A model generated the notes under the pieces. That model did no database searches. It saw only the letters and a list, made by a program, of their open reading frames with translations, and was not told the DNA's origin. Positions 1 through 5,804 of a DNA stretch of 13,483 nucleotides are shown here, in pieces; the stretch's first letter is position 1, and every line of letters starts with the position of its first letter. Made by a program: the position numbers and the translations under genes. The DNA comes from JBJXHB01 sp046160725 (GTDB taxonomy: Bacteria; Pseudomonadota; Gammaproteobacteria; Burkholderiales; Burkholderiaceae_C): assembly GCA_046160725.1 (NCBI GenBank), contig JBJXHB010000318.1, forward strand, positions 1 through 13,483, in the 5' to 3' direction.

Positions 1-881
1 CGCTGATCCACCGTGCCATCGGCGACCAGCTCACCTGCGTCTTCGTCGACCACGGGCTGCTGCGCCTGAACGAAGGCGACATGGTGATGGACATGTTCGT
101 CGGCCAGCTGCATGCCCAGGTGATCCGCGTCGACGCCAGCGAGCTGTTCCTGGGCCGGCTGGCCGGCGTCACCGACCCCGAGGCCAAGCGCAAGATCATC
201 GGCACCGAGTTCGTCACCGTGTTCAAGCAGGAGGCTGCGAAGCTGACCGCAGCGGGCAACCGCGGCGCGAAGTGGCTGGCCCAGGGCACGATCTACCCGG
301 ACGTGATCGAAAGCGGCGGCGCCAAGACCAAGAAGGCCGTCACCATCAAGAGCCACCACAACGTGGGTGGACTGCCGGCCGAGCTCGGGCTGAAGCTGCT
401 GGAGCCGTTGCGCGACCTGTTCAAGGACGAGGTGCGCGAGCTGGGTGTCGCGCTCGGCCTGCCGCCCGAGATGGTCTATCGCCATCCCTTCCCCGGCCCG
501 GGCCTGGGCGTGCGCATCCTGGGCGAGGTGAAGAAGCCCTACGCCGACCTCCTGCGGCGCGCCGATGCCATCTTCATCGAGGAGCTGCGGGCGTTCAAGG
601 ACGAGGCCAGCGGCAAGAGCTGGTACGACCTGACCAGCCAGGCCTTTGCGGTCTTCCTGCCCGTCCGCAGCGTGGGCGTGATGGGCGACGGCCGCACCTA
701 CGAGAACGTGGTCGCGCTGCGCGCCGTGCAGACCAGCGACTTCATGACCGCCGACTGGGCCGAGCTGCCCTACGCGCTGCTGAAGAAGGTCAGCTCCCGC
801 ATCATCAACGAGGTGCGCGGGATCAACCGCGTGACCTACGACATCAGCAGCAAGCCCCCAGCCACGATCGAGTGGGAGTGA
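1..881 (+). CDS. guaA: GMP synthase (glutamine-hydrolysing), C-terminal part; 5' end outside window
   Basis: GuaA converts XMP to GMP using ATP and glutamine-derived ammonia, the last step of guanine nucleotide synthesis, in the cytoplasm. The reading frame is open from base 3 and gives 292 residues, a little over half of the usual ~520. The N-terminal glutamine amidotransferase domain and the start of the ATP pyrophosphatase domain are therefore missing. Visible family hallmarks are FVDHGLLR in the ATP pyrophosphatase domain, ESGGAKTKKAVTIKSHHNVGG in outline (~residues 101-121 of the fragment), HPFPGPGLGVRILGE, and the nearly invariant C-terminus SSKPPATIEWE of the dimerisation domain. The stop is TGA at 879-881. 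A strong hairpin begins seven bases later. In other bacteria the 3' end of guaA is a known integration site for genomic islands, so the downstream DNA may be accessory. Identification is near certain. Confidence 0.98.
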   Translation, partial: LIHRAIGDQLTCVFVDHGLLRLNEGDMVMDMFVGQLHAQVIRVDASELFLGRLAGVTDPEAKRKIIGTEFVTVFKQEAAKLTAAGNRGAKWLAQGTIYPDVIESGGAKTKKAVTIKSHHNVGGLPAELGLKLLEPLRDLFKDEVRELGVALGLPPEMVYRHPFPGPGLGVRILGEVKKPYADLLRRADAIFIEELRAFKDEASGKSWYDLTSQAFAVFLPVRSVGVMGDGRTYENVVALRAVQTSDFMTADWAELPYALLKKVSSRIINEVRGINRVTYDISSKPPATIEWE

Positions 882-887
882 TGTGGA

Positions 888-917
888 CGCAGAACAGTGC
901 CTGCGCACTGTTCTGCG
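888..917 (+). terminator. Perfect 13-bp hairpin immediately after guaA
   Basis: CGCAGAACAGTGC (888-900) and its exact reverse complement GCACTGTTCTGCG (905-917) flank a 4-base loop CTGC. A 13-bp perfect stem is far beyond chance in a window of this size, and it lies six bases after the guaA stop, so a transcript-end role is the simplest reading. No U-tract follows (next bases CCTCATCAC). It may therefore be an mRNA-stabilising or Rho-assisted end, or part of the repeat element that follows, rather than a classical intrinsic terminator. Confidence 0.6.
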
Positions 918-920
918 CCT

Positions 921-1080
921 CATCACTCCGAGCCGCATACTTGCGGCGAGGTGGGTGGTGCGAGTCAGCATGCCCAGGCCGACATCACTCCGAGCCGCAT
1001 ACTTGCGGCGAGGTGGGTGGTGCGAGTCAGCATGCCCAGGCCAGCCCACTCCGAGCCGCATACTTGCGGCGAGGTGGGTA
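921..1080. repeat. Tandem ~62-bp repeat, about 2.5 copies, each with an internal hairpin
   Basis: Three copies start at CACTCCGAG: 924, 986 and 1047, so the spacings are 62 and 61 bp. The first two are full length; the third ends at about 1080 after GAGGTGGGT. Copies 1 and 2 are identical over nearly all of the unit. Copy 3 is preceded by AGCC where copy 2 is preceded by GACAT. Each copy carries the perfect 6-bp stem and TACT loop GCCGCATACTTGCGGC (932-947, 994-1009, 1055-1070). This stem can extend outward through a tandem G-A mismatch to a further CC/GG pair. The rest of the unit contains GGTGCGAGTCAGCATGCCCAG. The periods are not both multiples of three, so the repeat does not encode a repeated peptide. 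It resembles a REP/BIME-like or small RNA-derived element, but I do not recognise the family. Confidence 0.85.
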
Positions 1081-1218
1081 TGCCACCCGAAGCGCGCAAT
1101 TTCTGCACCCAAGGCAGCGACGCCGCGACCTAGCATGAGGGTTCCGCCGACATGCCCTCGGCGCCGCCAGAAGGGTCTTCGCCCGGCTGCGGCCGCCGCC
1201 CATCAGGAGCGCCCATCC
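1081..1218. other. Non-coding remainder of the guaA-lipoprotein gap
   Basis: After the repeats, about 140 bases lead to the lipoprotein gene. They should contain its promoter and leader, but I see no convincing -35/-10 pair; TAGCAT at 1131-1136 is the only weak -10-like hexamer. The upstream extension of the lipoprotein frame through here (for example from ATG 1135) is rich in Arg, Pro and Ala and has no ribosome binding site, so I treat it as untranslated. Nothing else was recognised. Confidence 0.5.
1205..1209 (+). promoter_or_regulatory. Ribosome binding site AGGAG fixing the GTG start of the lipoprotein gene
   Basis: AGGAG lies nine bases before GTG 1219. It is the only good Shine-Dalgarno match for any in-frame start between 883 and the lipobox. 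It supports GTG 1219 over the upstream ATGs at 883 and 1135, and the resulting protein begins with a normal-length lipoprotein signal. Confidence 0.7.
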
Positions 1219-1824
1219 GTGCTATTCGATCCCTGGCCATTGCCCAGCAAACGCTCCACCAGTGCCCTGCGCCTGGCCACCTGTGCCGCGCTGGCACTAC
1301 CGGGCTGCAGCGCGCCGGCGCAGACCGCCGTGACCACGCCGGCGACGCAGGCGCCCGTGACGGCGCCGCCTGCCGCCTGCAGTGGGCCCGCGTTCCGACA
1401 GCTCGACTTCTGGCTCGGCCACTGGAGCGTGCGCTGGGACGCCAGCCCCGGCCTGCCGGCCGGCAGCGGCACCAACACCGTCACTTCGGCCTATGGCGGC
1501 TGCGTGGTCCAGGAGGCATTCAATGGCGGCGCCAGCACCGGCGGGCTGGTCGGCCACTCGGTGTCGGTCTATCACGCACCGGTGCAGCGCTGGCGCCAGA
1601 CCTGGGTCGACAACCAGGGCGGCTACTTTGCGCTGGTGGGTGGGCCCGAGGGCGACCGCTTCGTGCTGGTGTCGTCTCGGCTCAAAGAGGGCACGCCGGC
1701 CCAGCGCATGGTCTTCGAGGCCATCACCGAGCGCAGCCTCACCTGGCGCTGGCAGGTCACGCCCGATGCCGGTGCAACCTGGTCCGACCGTTGGGTCATT
1801 TACTACTCGCGGGTGCAGCCATGA
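1219..1824 (+). CDS. Predicted lipoprotein with DUF1579-like domain, function unknown
   Basis: From GTG 1219 the protein has 201 residues. The N-terminus has a basic patch (SKR), a hydrophobic stretch LATCAALALPG and a lipobox ending LPGC at Cys30. Residue +2 is Ser, which by E. coli rules favours transfer to the outer membrane. A Pro/Thr/Ala-rich linker (~31-53) follows. The folded domain begins QLDFWLGHW (61-69) and contains YGGCVVQE around Cys95, a VYH..VQRWRQTWVDNQGGYF strand pair, and ends in WVIYYSRV. The FWLG.W start and the GGC..QE plus QTWVD motifs are typical of DUF1579-like conserved hypothetical proteins, which probably form a small beta-barrel that binds an unknown ligand. Its stop overlaps the next start (ATGA at 1821-1824), so the two genes are probably translated together. 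The family name is from memory of motifs; the biochemical role is not known. Confidence 0.85.
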   Translation: MLFDPWPLPSKRSTSALRLATCAALALPGCSAPAQTAVTTPATQAPVTAPPAACSGPAFRQLDFWLGHWSVRWDASPGLPAGSGTNTVTSAYGGCVVQEAFNGGASTGGLVGHSVSVYHAPVQRWRQTWVDNQGGYFALVGGPEGDRFVLVSSRLKEGTPAQRMVFEAITERSLTWRWQVTPDAGATWSDRWVIYYSRVQP

Positions 1825-2282
1825 CAGGCATCATCGTCGGTTGCCAACGGTGGCGTCACGCTTTACACACGCTGGCCGTGGGAGTGATGTCCGCCGTGCT
1901 CGGCGCCAGCGCCTGGGCGCAGTTGCCAGCAGCGCCGTCGGTCGCGGCACCCGCGGCGTCGGCTGCGGTGCCGGCCGGTTTGCTGTTTGCCGTCGAGATC
2001 AGGACAGGCCCGGCCTGGGATGCGGCCAAGGCGCCGCAGGAGCAGATGTTCTTCCGCGAGCATTCCGCGCATCTGCGCCGCCTGCGCGAGCAGGGTGCGC
2101 TGGTCATGGGCGCGCGCTATGGCGACAAGGGACTGATCGTGCTGCGCGCGGCCAGCGAGGCCGAGGCCAACGCCTGGCTGAAGGACGACCCGTCGATGCA
2201 GGCCGGCACCTTCAGGTACGAGCTGCATGAGTTCCGGGTGTTCTACAGCGGCACGCTGGCCGCGCCACCACGGCCCCGATGA
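1821..2282 (+). CDS. Exported YCII-domain protein
   Basis: The 153-residue protein starts at ATG 1821 within the stop of the lipoprotein gene (ATGA). A second in-frame ATG at 1887 has a better binding site (GGGAG just upstream) and would still leave MSAVLGASAWAQ as a short signal end, so the start is uncertain. The N-terminus is hydrophobic and ends in AWA-Q at ~31-34, a plausible signal peptidase I site. An Ala/Pro/Val linker follows. Residues ~53-145 match the YCII-related fold (PF03795): a conserved REH with His81, the strand GALVMGARYGD, an alpha helix SEAEANAWL, the DDP motif at 122-124, and the closing strand ELHEFRVFY. YCII domains are small ferredoxin-like modules with a His-Asp pair and mostly unknown reactions. 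A secreted version paired with a lipoprotein suggests a cell-envelope or periplasmic role, which is inference. Confidence 0.85.
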   Translation: MTGIIVGCQRWRHALHTLAVGVMSAVLGASAWAQLPAAPSVAAPAASAAVPAGLLFAVEIRTGPAWDAAKAPQEQMFFREHSAHLRRLREQGALVMGARYGDKGLIVLRAASEAEANAWLKDDPSMQAGTFRYELHEFRVFYSGTLAAPPRPR

Positions 2283-2290
2283 CTGGCCGT

Positions 2291-2339
2291 CCGTGGCGGC
2301 GTGTGGCCGTCTCCAGTTGCGCGGACGCCGACGCCACGG
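2291..2339. terminator. Possible shared terminator hairpin between convergent genes
   Basis: CCGTGGCG (2291-2298) and its exact reverse complement CGCCACGG (2332-2339) lie in the 82-base gap between the converging YCII and PEP-CTERM genes. The loop is long (33 bases, with some further pairing such as GCGT/ACGC) and there is no T-tract on either strand. The position fits a bidirectional transcription end, but in DNA this GC-rich an 8-bp stem could be chance. Confidence 0.3.
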
Positions 2340-2364
2340 CCCGCCGCCCCGCCGGGCGCAAGGC

Positions 2365-3120
2365 TCAGCGGCCGCAGTCCATGCGGCGGCGCCGTGCCAC
2401 CCAGCCGACACCGGCCAGGCCCAAGCCGAGCAGGGCATAGGTGCTGGGCTCCGGTATGCCGGGGCGGATGTCCACGCTGGCGTTGTCGGTATCGGCCAGG
2501 AAGGTCAGCTGACCAAGCAAGCCGTCGCCTTCAAACCGCAGGTCCATCCGGGTGTACAGGTCCTCGTAGAAGACGCCGCCGACGACGAGACGGTCCAGGT
2601 ACAGCACGTCGACGAACCGCACGCCGGCGCCGTCCAGGTCGGCGTCGGTGAAGGCCTTGCCGCGGGCCGAGCCCGGTGAAAGCTCCGGGTCGCTGATCAT
2701 GTCGAAGGCCGTGCGGCCCAGCTTGCCGTCGACCACCAGGCGCACCATCAGGGCGTTGGCGTCGTTGTAGAGCGTCCACGGGCTGGTGAACGAGTCGCCA
2801 TCCAGGGTCAGGCCCCAACCCGCTCCGAACGCACCGCCGTATCCACCGCCCTGGTCGGACCAGATGGCGGTCTGCGATGTCGAGTTGGAGAAATAGGCCG
2901 TGACGCGGATGCCGGCCATGTCCGAACCAGTGGTCGAGAAGCCGGTCAGGGCGGCGGCGTTGTGGGTCATGCCCGGGGCGGTGCTGACGCTGGAGGGTAC
3001 CGGTGCCGCGCTGGCTGCACCCGCCAGCAGGGCCAGAGCAGCCGCGAGCAGCCGCGCCGGGGCGGCGCAGCGGAGCGTGGGTAGAAAGCGCGAGTAGGTG
3101 GTGGGGTGATGGATCGACAT
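2365..3120 (-). CDS. PEP-CTERM sorting-domain protein, exported, function unknown
   Basis: The protein has 251 residues. It starts with a signal peptide (residues 1-38: basic region, hydrophobic LLAAALALLAGAASA, cleavage after ASA). It ends with a textbook PEP-CTERM tail: PEPS at 223-226, a hydrophobic helix to ~242, then ARRRR. Such tails are cut and anchored by an exosortase (EpsH/XrtA type), typically in Gram-negative bacteria that make exopolysaccharide; no exosortase is in this window. The middle region (~45-220) is rich in Gly, Asp and aromatic residues and probably all-beta, with SDQGGGYGGAFGAGWGLTLD and several Asp-rich turns. It resembles other PEP-CTERM surface proteins, but I cannot name a domain. 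The start is fixed by AGGAG seven bases upstream. Reading further upstream to ATG 3279 gives Arg/Pro-rich sequence without a signal peptide at the N-terminus, so I reject it. It converges with the YCII gene and diverges from the gene at 3328. Confidence 0.92.
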   Translation of the reverse strand: MSIHHPTTYSRFLPTLRCAAPARLLAAALALLAGAASAAPVPSSVSTAPGMTHNAAALTGFSTTGSDMAGIRVTAYFSNSTSQTAIWSDQGGGYGGAFGAGWGLTLDGDSFTSPWTLYNDANALMVRLVVDGKLGRTAFDMISDPELSPGSARGKAFTDADLDGAGVRFVDVLYLDRLVVGGVFYEDLYTRMDLRFEGDGLLGQLTFLADTDNASVDIRPGIPEPSTYALLGLGLAGVGWVARRRRMDCGR

Positions 3121-3127
3121 GATGGGA

Positions 3128-3132
3128 CTCCT
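3128..3132 (-). promoter_or_regulatory. Ribosome binding site of the PEP-CTERM gene
   Basis: On the minus strand AAGAGGAG ends seven bases before ATG 3120, a near-ideal Shine-Dalgarno that decides this start over the longer frame. I looked for a sigma-54 type GG-N10-GC element upstream, as described for some PEP-CTERM regulons, and did not find one. Confidence 0.75.
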
Positions 3133-3236
3133 CTTGGGTGTTGATTGGCAGGAGTGCCCAGTCTTGTCCCGGGGCGTTACCAGAGCGTGACCCGCCATGG
3201 GGCCGGGGCGTGGCGACAGTGCGCGGCCAGGCCCGG

Positions 3237-3257
3237 CATGGGGTCGGCCGACCCATG
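3237..3257. promoter_or_regulatory. Palindrome in the divergent intergenic region
   Basis: GGGTCGGCCGACCC (3241-3254) is a perfect 14-bp palindrome. It extends by three more pairs to CATG...ATG if one G (3240) is bulged. It sits in the 207-base gap between the divergent PEP-CTERM gene and the orphan gene at 3328, where an operator would be expected. One or two palindromes this long are expected by chance in 13 kb of ~70% GC DNA, so the call is weak. Confidence 0.25.
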
Positions 3258-3327
3258 TGATCATCCAGGGAGGGGCCATGGCCGGCGGCCAGCTTCACGG
3301 TCGGGCAGGACACTCGCGGGGGTGGTC

Positions 3328-3705
3328 ATGGATGTCGAGTCACCAGAGCATCTGGAGCGGCTGCGCCAGCAGCCCGAGGTCAAGGCGGCCTTGCTTCTGC
3401 GCGGGCCGCTGGCCGGCGCGGACCAGTGCCGATTCGAACGTGCGGCGAAGAACACGCTGTACTGGCCCGCCATCGAGGATCTGGCGCTGCGTATGCGGGC
3501 CGAGGGTCGCAGCCAGGTCGTGCGCGAGGAGCGGACCTTCTATGGCCGACCGTGCTGGTTGCTGGCGATCTGTCTGTCGCCGGCCGCGGATGGCCCCTTC
3601 ACGATTGCCGTGGTGGCGGCCGATAGCGAGCCGGCCGAGGTGCTGGAGGCCCTGTTGCAGCGCGTGAGCCGAGACTACTGGTTCGGGTCCCGCTTCTTCA
3701 AGTAG
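3328..3705 (+). CDS. Conserved-looking hypothetical protein, 125 residues
   Basis: I do not recognise the family. The protein is soluble-looking, with no signal peptide or membrane helix. Residues 1-45 are probably helical (SPEHLERLRQQPEVKAALLLRG). A short mixed region contains YWPAIEDLALRMRAEG, then REERTFYGRPCWLLAICL reads as two beta strands, followed by the strand FTIAVVAAD, helix AEVLEALLQRVSRD and an aromatic end YWFGSRFFK. The strand-helix order suggests a compact alpha/beta domain. Codon use is normal for the window and the other frames are worse, which supports a real gene. ATG 3328 is chosen because the upstream extension (to 3145) is Arg/Gly/Pro-rich; GTG 3322 is an alternative. 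A GGGGG run just upstream may serve as a weak ribosome binding site. It stands alone, 102 bases before the DUF2087 gene. Confidence 0.65.
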   Translation: MDVESPEHLERLRQQPEVKAALLLRGPLAGADQCRFERAAKNTLYWPAIEDLALRMRAEGRSQVVREERTFYGRPCWLLAICLSPAADGPFTIAVVAADSEPAEVLEALLQRVSRDYWFGSRFFK

Positions 3706-3807
3706 CGCGACGCCGCGCGGACGGCAGCGGCGCCGGTCGCAGCGGACCGACCGGCGGGCCAGCCATCCAGCCGCGGCGATACTGCAGTCTTCGCACCGGA
3801 GGCCCAC

Positions 3808-4239
3808 ATGACACCTCACCAACGCCTGCTGCAACTGCTGCCCAAGGAACACGTCAGCCTCGGCGGCCTGAGCGAGACCGAGCGTGGTCTTGCGCTGGCC
3901 CTGGTGTGGGCGGGATTGCCAGACGGGCAGGTCTGGACCGAGCCTGCGGTCAACCAGGCGTTGAAGGCCCGGTTGGCCGCGGCGGCCCGCTTCATCGGTG
4001 TGGACCATGTGGAACTGCGCCGCTGGCTGGTCGATCTGCAGTGGCTGCAGCGCGACGACTATGGCCGCGAGTACCGCAAGGTGCCACAGTCCGCGTTGCG
4101 CGAGGCGCTGCGGCCGCTGGCCGACGTGGTGGCCGGCACCGACTGGGACGCGCAGGCGCAGCAGTTGCGGGAGGGCCGGGCCCAGGCACGGGCCGAGCGT
4201 CGCGCCGCCTGGGAGCGCGGGCAGGCCGCCGCTGCATGA
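3808..4239 (+). CDS. DUF2087-domain protein
   Basis: This 143-residue cytoplasmic protein matches DUF2087 (PF09860). The domain shows the family pattern of a small winged-helix-like module: ERGLALALVWAGLPDGQVWTE (~25-45), VNQAL, then a D...LRRWLVDL..LQRDDYGREYRKV block (~69-94). DUF2087 modules occur alone or fused to transcription regulators; a nucleic-acid-binding role is plausible but unproven. The C-terminal ~30 residues are a charged Ala/Arg/Glu/Gln helix without recognised function. The start has a strong GGAGG six bases upstream. The gap before it (3706-3807) holds a weak -10-like GATACT at 3778-3783 and no clear -35. Its stop codon overlaps the tadA start (ATGA at 4236-4239), so it is probably the first gene of a tadA-ldcA operon. 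Confidence 0.85.
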   Translation: MTPHQRLLQLLPKEHVSLGGLSETERGLALALVWAGLPDGQVWTEPAVNQALKARLAAAARFIGVDHVELRRWLVDLQWLQRDDYGREYRKVPQSALREALRPLADVVAGTDWDAQAQQLREGRAQARAERRAAWERGQAAAA

Positions 4240-4850
4240 GTCCGGGTACGGCCGCGCCGGTGGCCTTCACGCCGGCCGACGAGGCCGCGATGCGGGTGGC
4301 CCTGGACCAGGCCCTGAATGCCGAGCTGGCCGGCGAGGTGCCGGTCGGCGCGGTGGTGATGCGGGGCGGGCAGGTGGTGGCCACCGGCTACAACCGTCCG
4401 GTGACCACGCATGACCCGACCGGCCACGCCGAGATCGTGGCTCTGCGCCATGCCGCGCAGTTGCTCGGCAACTACCGGCTGCCGGACTGCGAGGTCTTCG
4501 TGACGCTGGAGCCCTGTGCCATGTGCGCCATGGCCTTGCTGCATGCCCGCGTCAAGCGGGTGGTGTTCGCGGCGCCGGACTCGAAGACCGGCGCGGCCGG
4601 CTCGGTGCTGGACCTGTTTGCGATGGACCGGTTGAACCACCAGACCCAGATCCAGGGCGGCCTCATGGCCGACGCAGCCGCTGGCCTGTTGCGTCAGTTC
4701 TTCGCCCGGCGGCGCGAGGAGCAGCGGGCGGCGCGGGCCGAGGCGGGGCAGGGCACCGCGTCGGCGCCTGCACCTGGCAACGACGACATCGAACCGCTGC
4801 CCACCGGCGAGGTGCTGGAGGTGGACAGCCTGGAGCCACCCCATGGTTGA
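4236..4850 (+). CDS. tadA: tRNA-specific adenosine deaminase TadA
   Basis: TadA deaminates adenosine 34 in the anticodon of tRNA-Arg(ACG) to inosine, which is essential for reading CGC and CGA in most bacteria. The 204-residue protein has the full cytidine/adenosine deaminase zinc site: HAE at 64-66 (His64 zinc ligand, Glu66 proton shuttle) and PCAMC at 93-97 (Cys94 and Cys97 zinc ligands). Other family signatures are EVPVGAVV at ~34-41, the DPTGHAE loop, and NYRLPDCEVFVTLEPC. The stretch SKTGAAGSVLDL, then RLNHQTQIQGGLMADAAAGLLRQFF, is the standard C-terminal half. About 40 extra residues at the C-terminus are charged or acidic and of low complexity; E. coli TadA is 167 residues. The start overlaps the DUF2087 stop by four bases and the end overlaps ldcA by eight bases, so the three genes look translationally coupled. 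Confidence 0.97.
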   Translation: MSPGTAAPVAFTPADEAAMRVALDQALNAELAGEVPVGAVVMRGGQVVATGYNRPVTTHDPTGHAEIVALRHAAQLLGNYRLPDCEVFVTLEPCAMCAMALLHARVKRVVFAAPDSKTGAAGSVLDLFAMDRLNHQTQIQGGLMADAAAGLLRQFFARRREEQRAARAEAGQGTASAPAPGNDDIEPLPTGEVLEVDSLEPPHG

Positions 4851-5754
4851 CCCGGCCGGCTCGCTGGTCATCCTGGCGCCGTCCGGCGTTGAGCTGCGCA
4901 CCGATGCCGTGCGGCGCGCGCGCCAGTGCCTGGCGGCCCTGGGCTTCGGTGTCAGCGTCGACCCCGGCGTGCGTGGGCGCCACCAGCGTTTTGCGGGCCG
5001 CGACGAGCTGCGGCTGCAGGCGCTGCACCGCGTGGCCGACGCCGCGCCCGGCGTGGCCATGAGCGTGCGTGGCGGCTATGGCCTGTCGCGGCTGCTGGAC
5101 GGCATTGACTGGCCGCGCCTGGCCCGCAGTGTGGAGCGTGGCACGCGCTGGGTGGGCTACAGCGACTTCACGGCGCTGCAGCTGGGACTACTTGCCCATA
5201 CGGGCGCGACGAGCTGGCATGGGCCGTCGGCCGCGGACGACTTCGGCCGCACGGATGAGGCCGGCGGTATCGACCCGGTGACGCGGGACTGCTTCCGCGA
5301 GGCCATGAGCGGTGAGCTGGAGGCCATCGGCTTCCGCACCGAGGCCGGCTTCGACGGCCTGCAGCTACGTGGCCGGCTGTGGGGTGGCAACCTCACCATG
5401 CTGTGCTCGCTGCTGGGCACGCCCCACATGCCGCGCATCCGCGGCGGCATCCTGTTCGTCGAGGATGTCAACGAGCACCCCTACCGTGTGGAGCGATCGC
5501 TGTTGCAGCTGCTGCAGGCGGGTGTGCTGGCGCGGCAGAAGGCGGTGCTGATCGGGCAGGTCACCGATTTCAAGGCCTCGCCGCTGGACCGTGGCTATAC
5601 GCTGAAGTCGGCCGTGGCTCATGTGCGCGCGGCCAGTGGTGTACCCATCCTCACCGGGCTGCCGTTTGGCCATGTGCGCACCAAGGTCTCGCTGCCCGTG
5701 GGCCAGCGGGTCGACCTGGTCGTGGCCGGCCGCAATGTGCTGGTCGGCTGGTAG
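4843..5754 (+). CDS. ldcA: LD-carboxypeptidase (peptidase family S66)
   Basis: LD-carboxypeptidases cut the L-Lys/mDAP-D-Ala bond of murein tetrapeptides, a cytoplasmic step in cell wall recycling. The 303-residue protein has the S66 layout: an N-terminal nucleophile domain with ILAPSG at ~10-15, the loop MSVRGGYGLSRLL at 73-85, and the nucleophile Ser107 in GYSDFTALQ. The C-terminal domain carries Glu207 in LFVEDVNEHPYRVER and His277 in GLPFGHVRTK, which complete the Ser-Glu-His triad. GGNLTML (~181-187) is also typical. There is no signal peptide, as expected for a cytoplasmic enzyme. The close relative MccF (microcin C immunity) shares the fold; the murein enzyme is preferred because of the housekeeping context. 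The start lies inside the last codons of tadA (8-base overlap). A peptide importer begins 50 bases downstream, which could feed it cell-wall peptides; that link is inference. Confidence 0.93.
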   Translation: MVDPAGSLVILAPSGVELRTDAVRRARQCLAALGFGVSVDPGVRGRHQRFAGRDELRLQALHRVADAAPGVAMSVRGGYGLSRLLDGIDWPRLARSVERGTRWVGYSDFTALQLGLLAHTGATSWHGPSAADDFGRTDEAGGIDPVTRDCFREAMSGELEAIGFRTEAGFDGLQLRGRLWGGNLTMLCSLLGTPHMPRIRGGILFVEDVNEHPYRVERSLLQLLQAGVLARQKAVLIGQVTDFKASPLDRGYTLKSAVAHVRAASGVPILTGLPFGHVRTKVSLPVGQRVDLVVAGRNVLVGW

Positions 5755-5791
5755 CGGTCAAACCCCGAGCCGCCACATCGACCGCGGCTCC

Positions 5792-5797
5792 TAGAAT
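5792..5797 (+). promoter_or_regulatory. -10 element TAGAAT abutting the importer operon start (likely leaderless mRNA)
   Basis: CTAGAAT ends seven bases before ATG 5805. A transcript from this -10 would begin at or within a base or two of the A of ATG, giving little or no leader, and no Shine-Dalgarno precedes this ATG. TAGAAT at this distance from start codons is a pattern I associate with Burkholderiales promoters. No good -35 is visible at 16-18 bases upstream (GCCGCC region). The element lies in the 50-base gap after ldcA, which suggests that the importer has its own promoter. Confidence 0.5.
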
Positions 5798-5804
5798 TTC
5801 CCTC

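Noticed and set aside
921..1080. CRISPR array
   Set aside because: Only about 2.5 copies, and the sequence between the hairpin cores is also identical, so there are no unique spacers; no cas genes nearby.
897..1133. 78-residue open frame through the tandem repeats
   Set aside because: Repeat periods of 62 and 61 change the reading frame between copies, so no peptide unit is conserved; the frame is open only because the repeat lacks stops.
883..1218. N-terminal extension of the lipoprotein gene from ATG 883 or 1135
   Set aside because: It runs through the hairpin and repeats, has no ribosome binding site, and would bury the lipoprotein signal far from the N-terminus.
3133..3200. Sigma-54 promoter for the PEP-CTERM gene
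   Set aside because: TGGGCACTCCTGCC on the minus strand looks similar at first sight, but the GG to GC spacing is too short for a -24/-12 element.
5379..5804. Extended 883-codon form of the substrate-binding protein starting inside ldcA
   Set aside because: The extension lies over ldcA in another frame and is Ala/Arg/Gly-rich; the signal peptide and promoter place the start at 5805.
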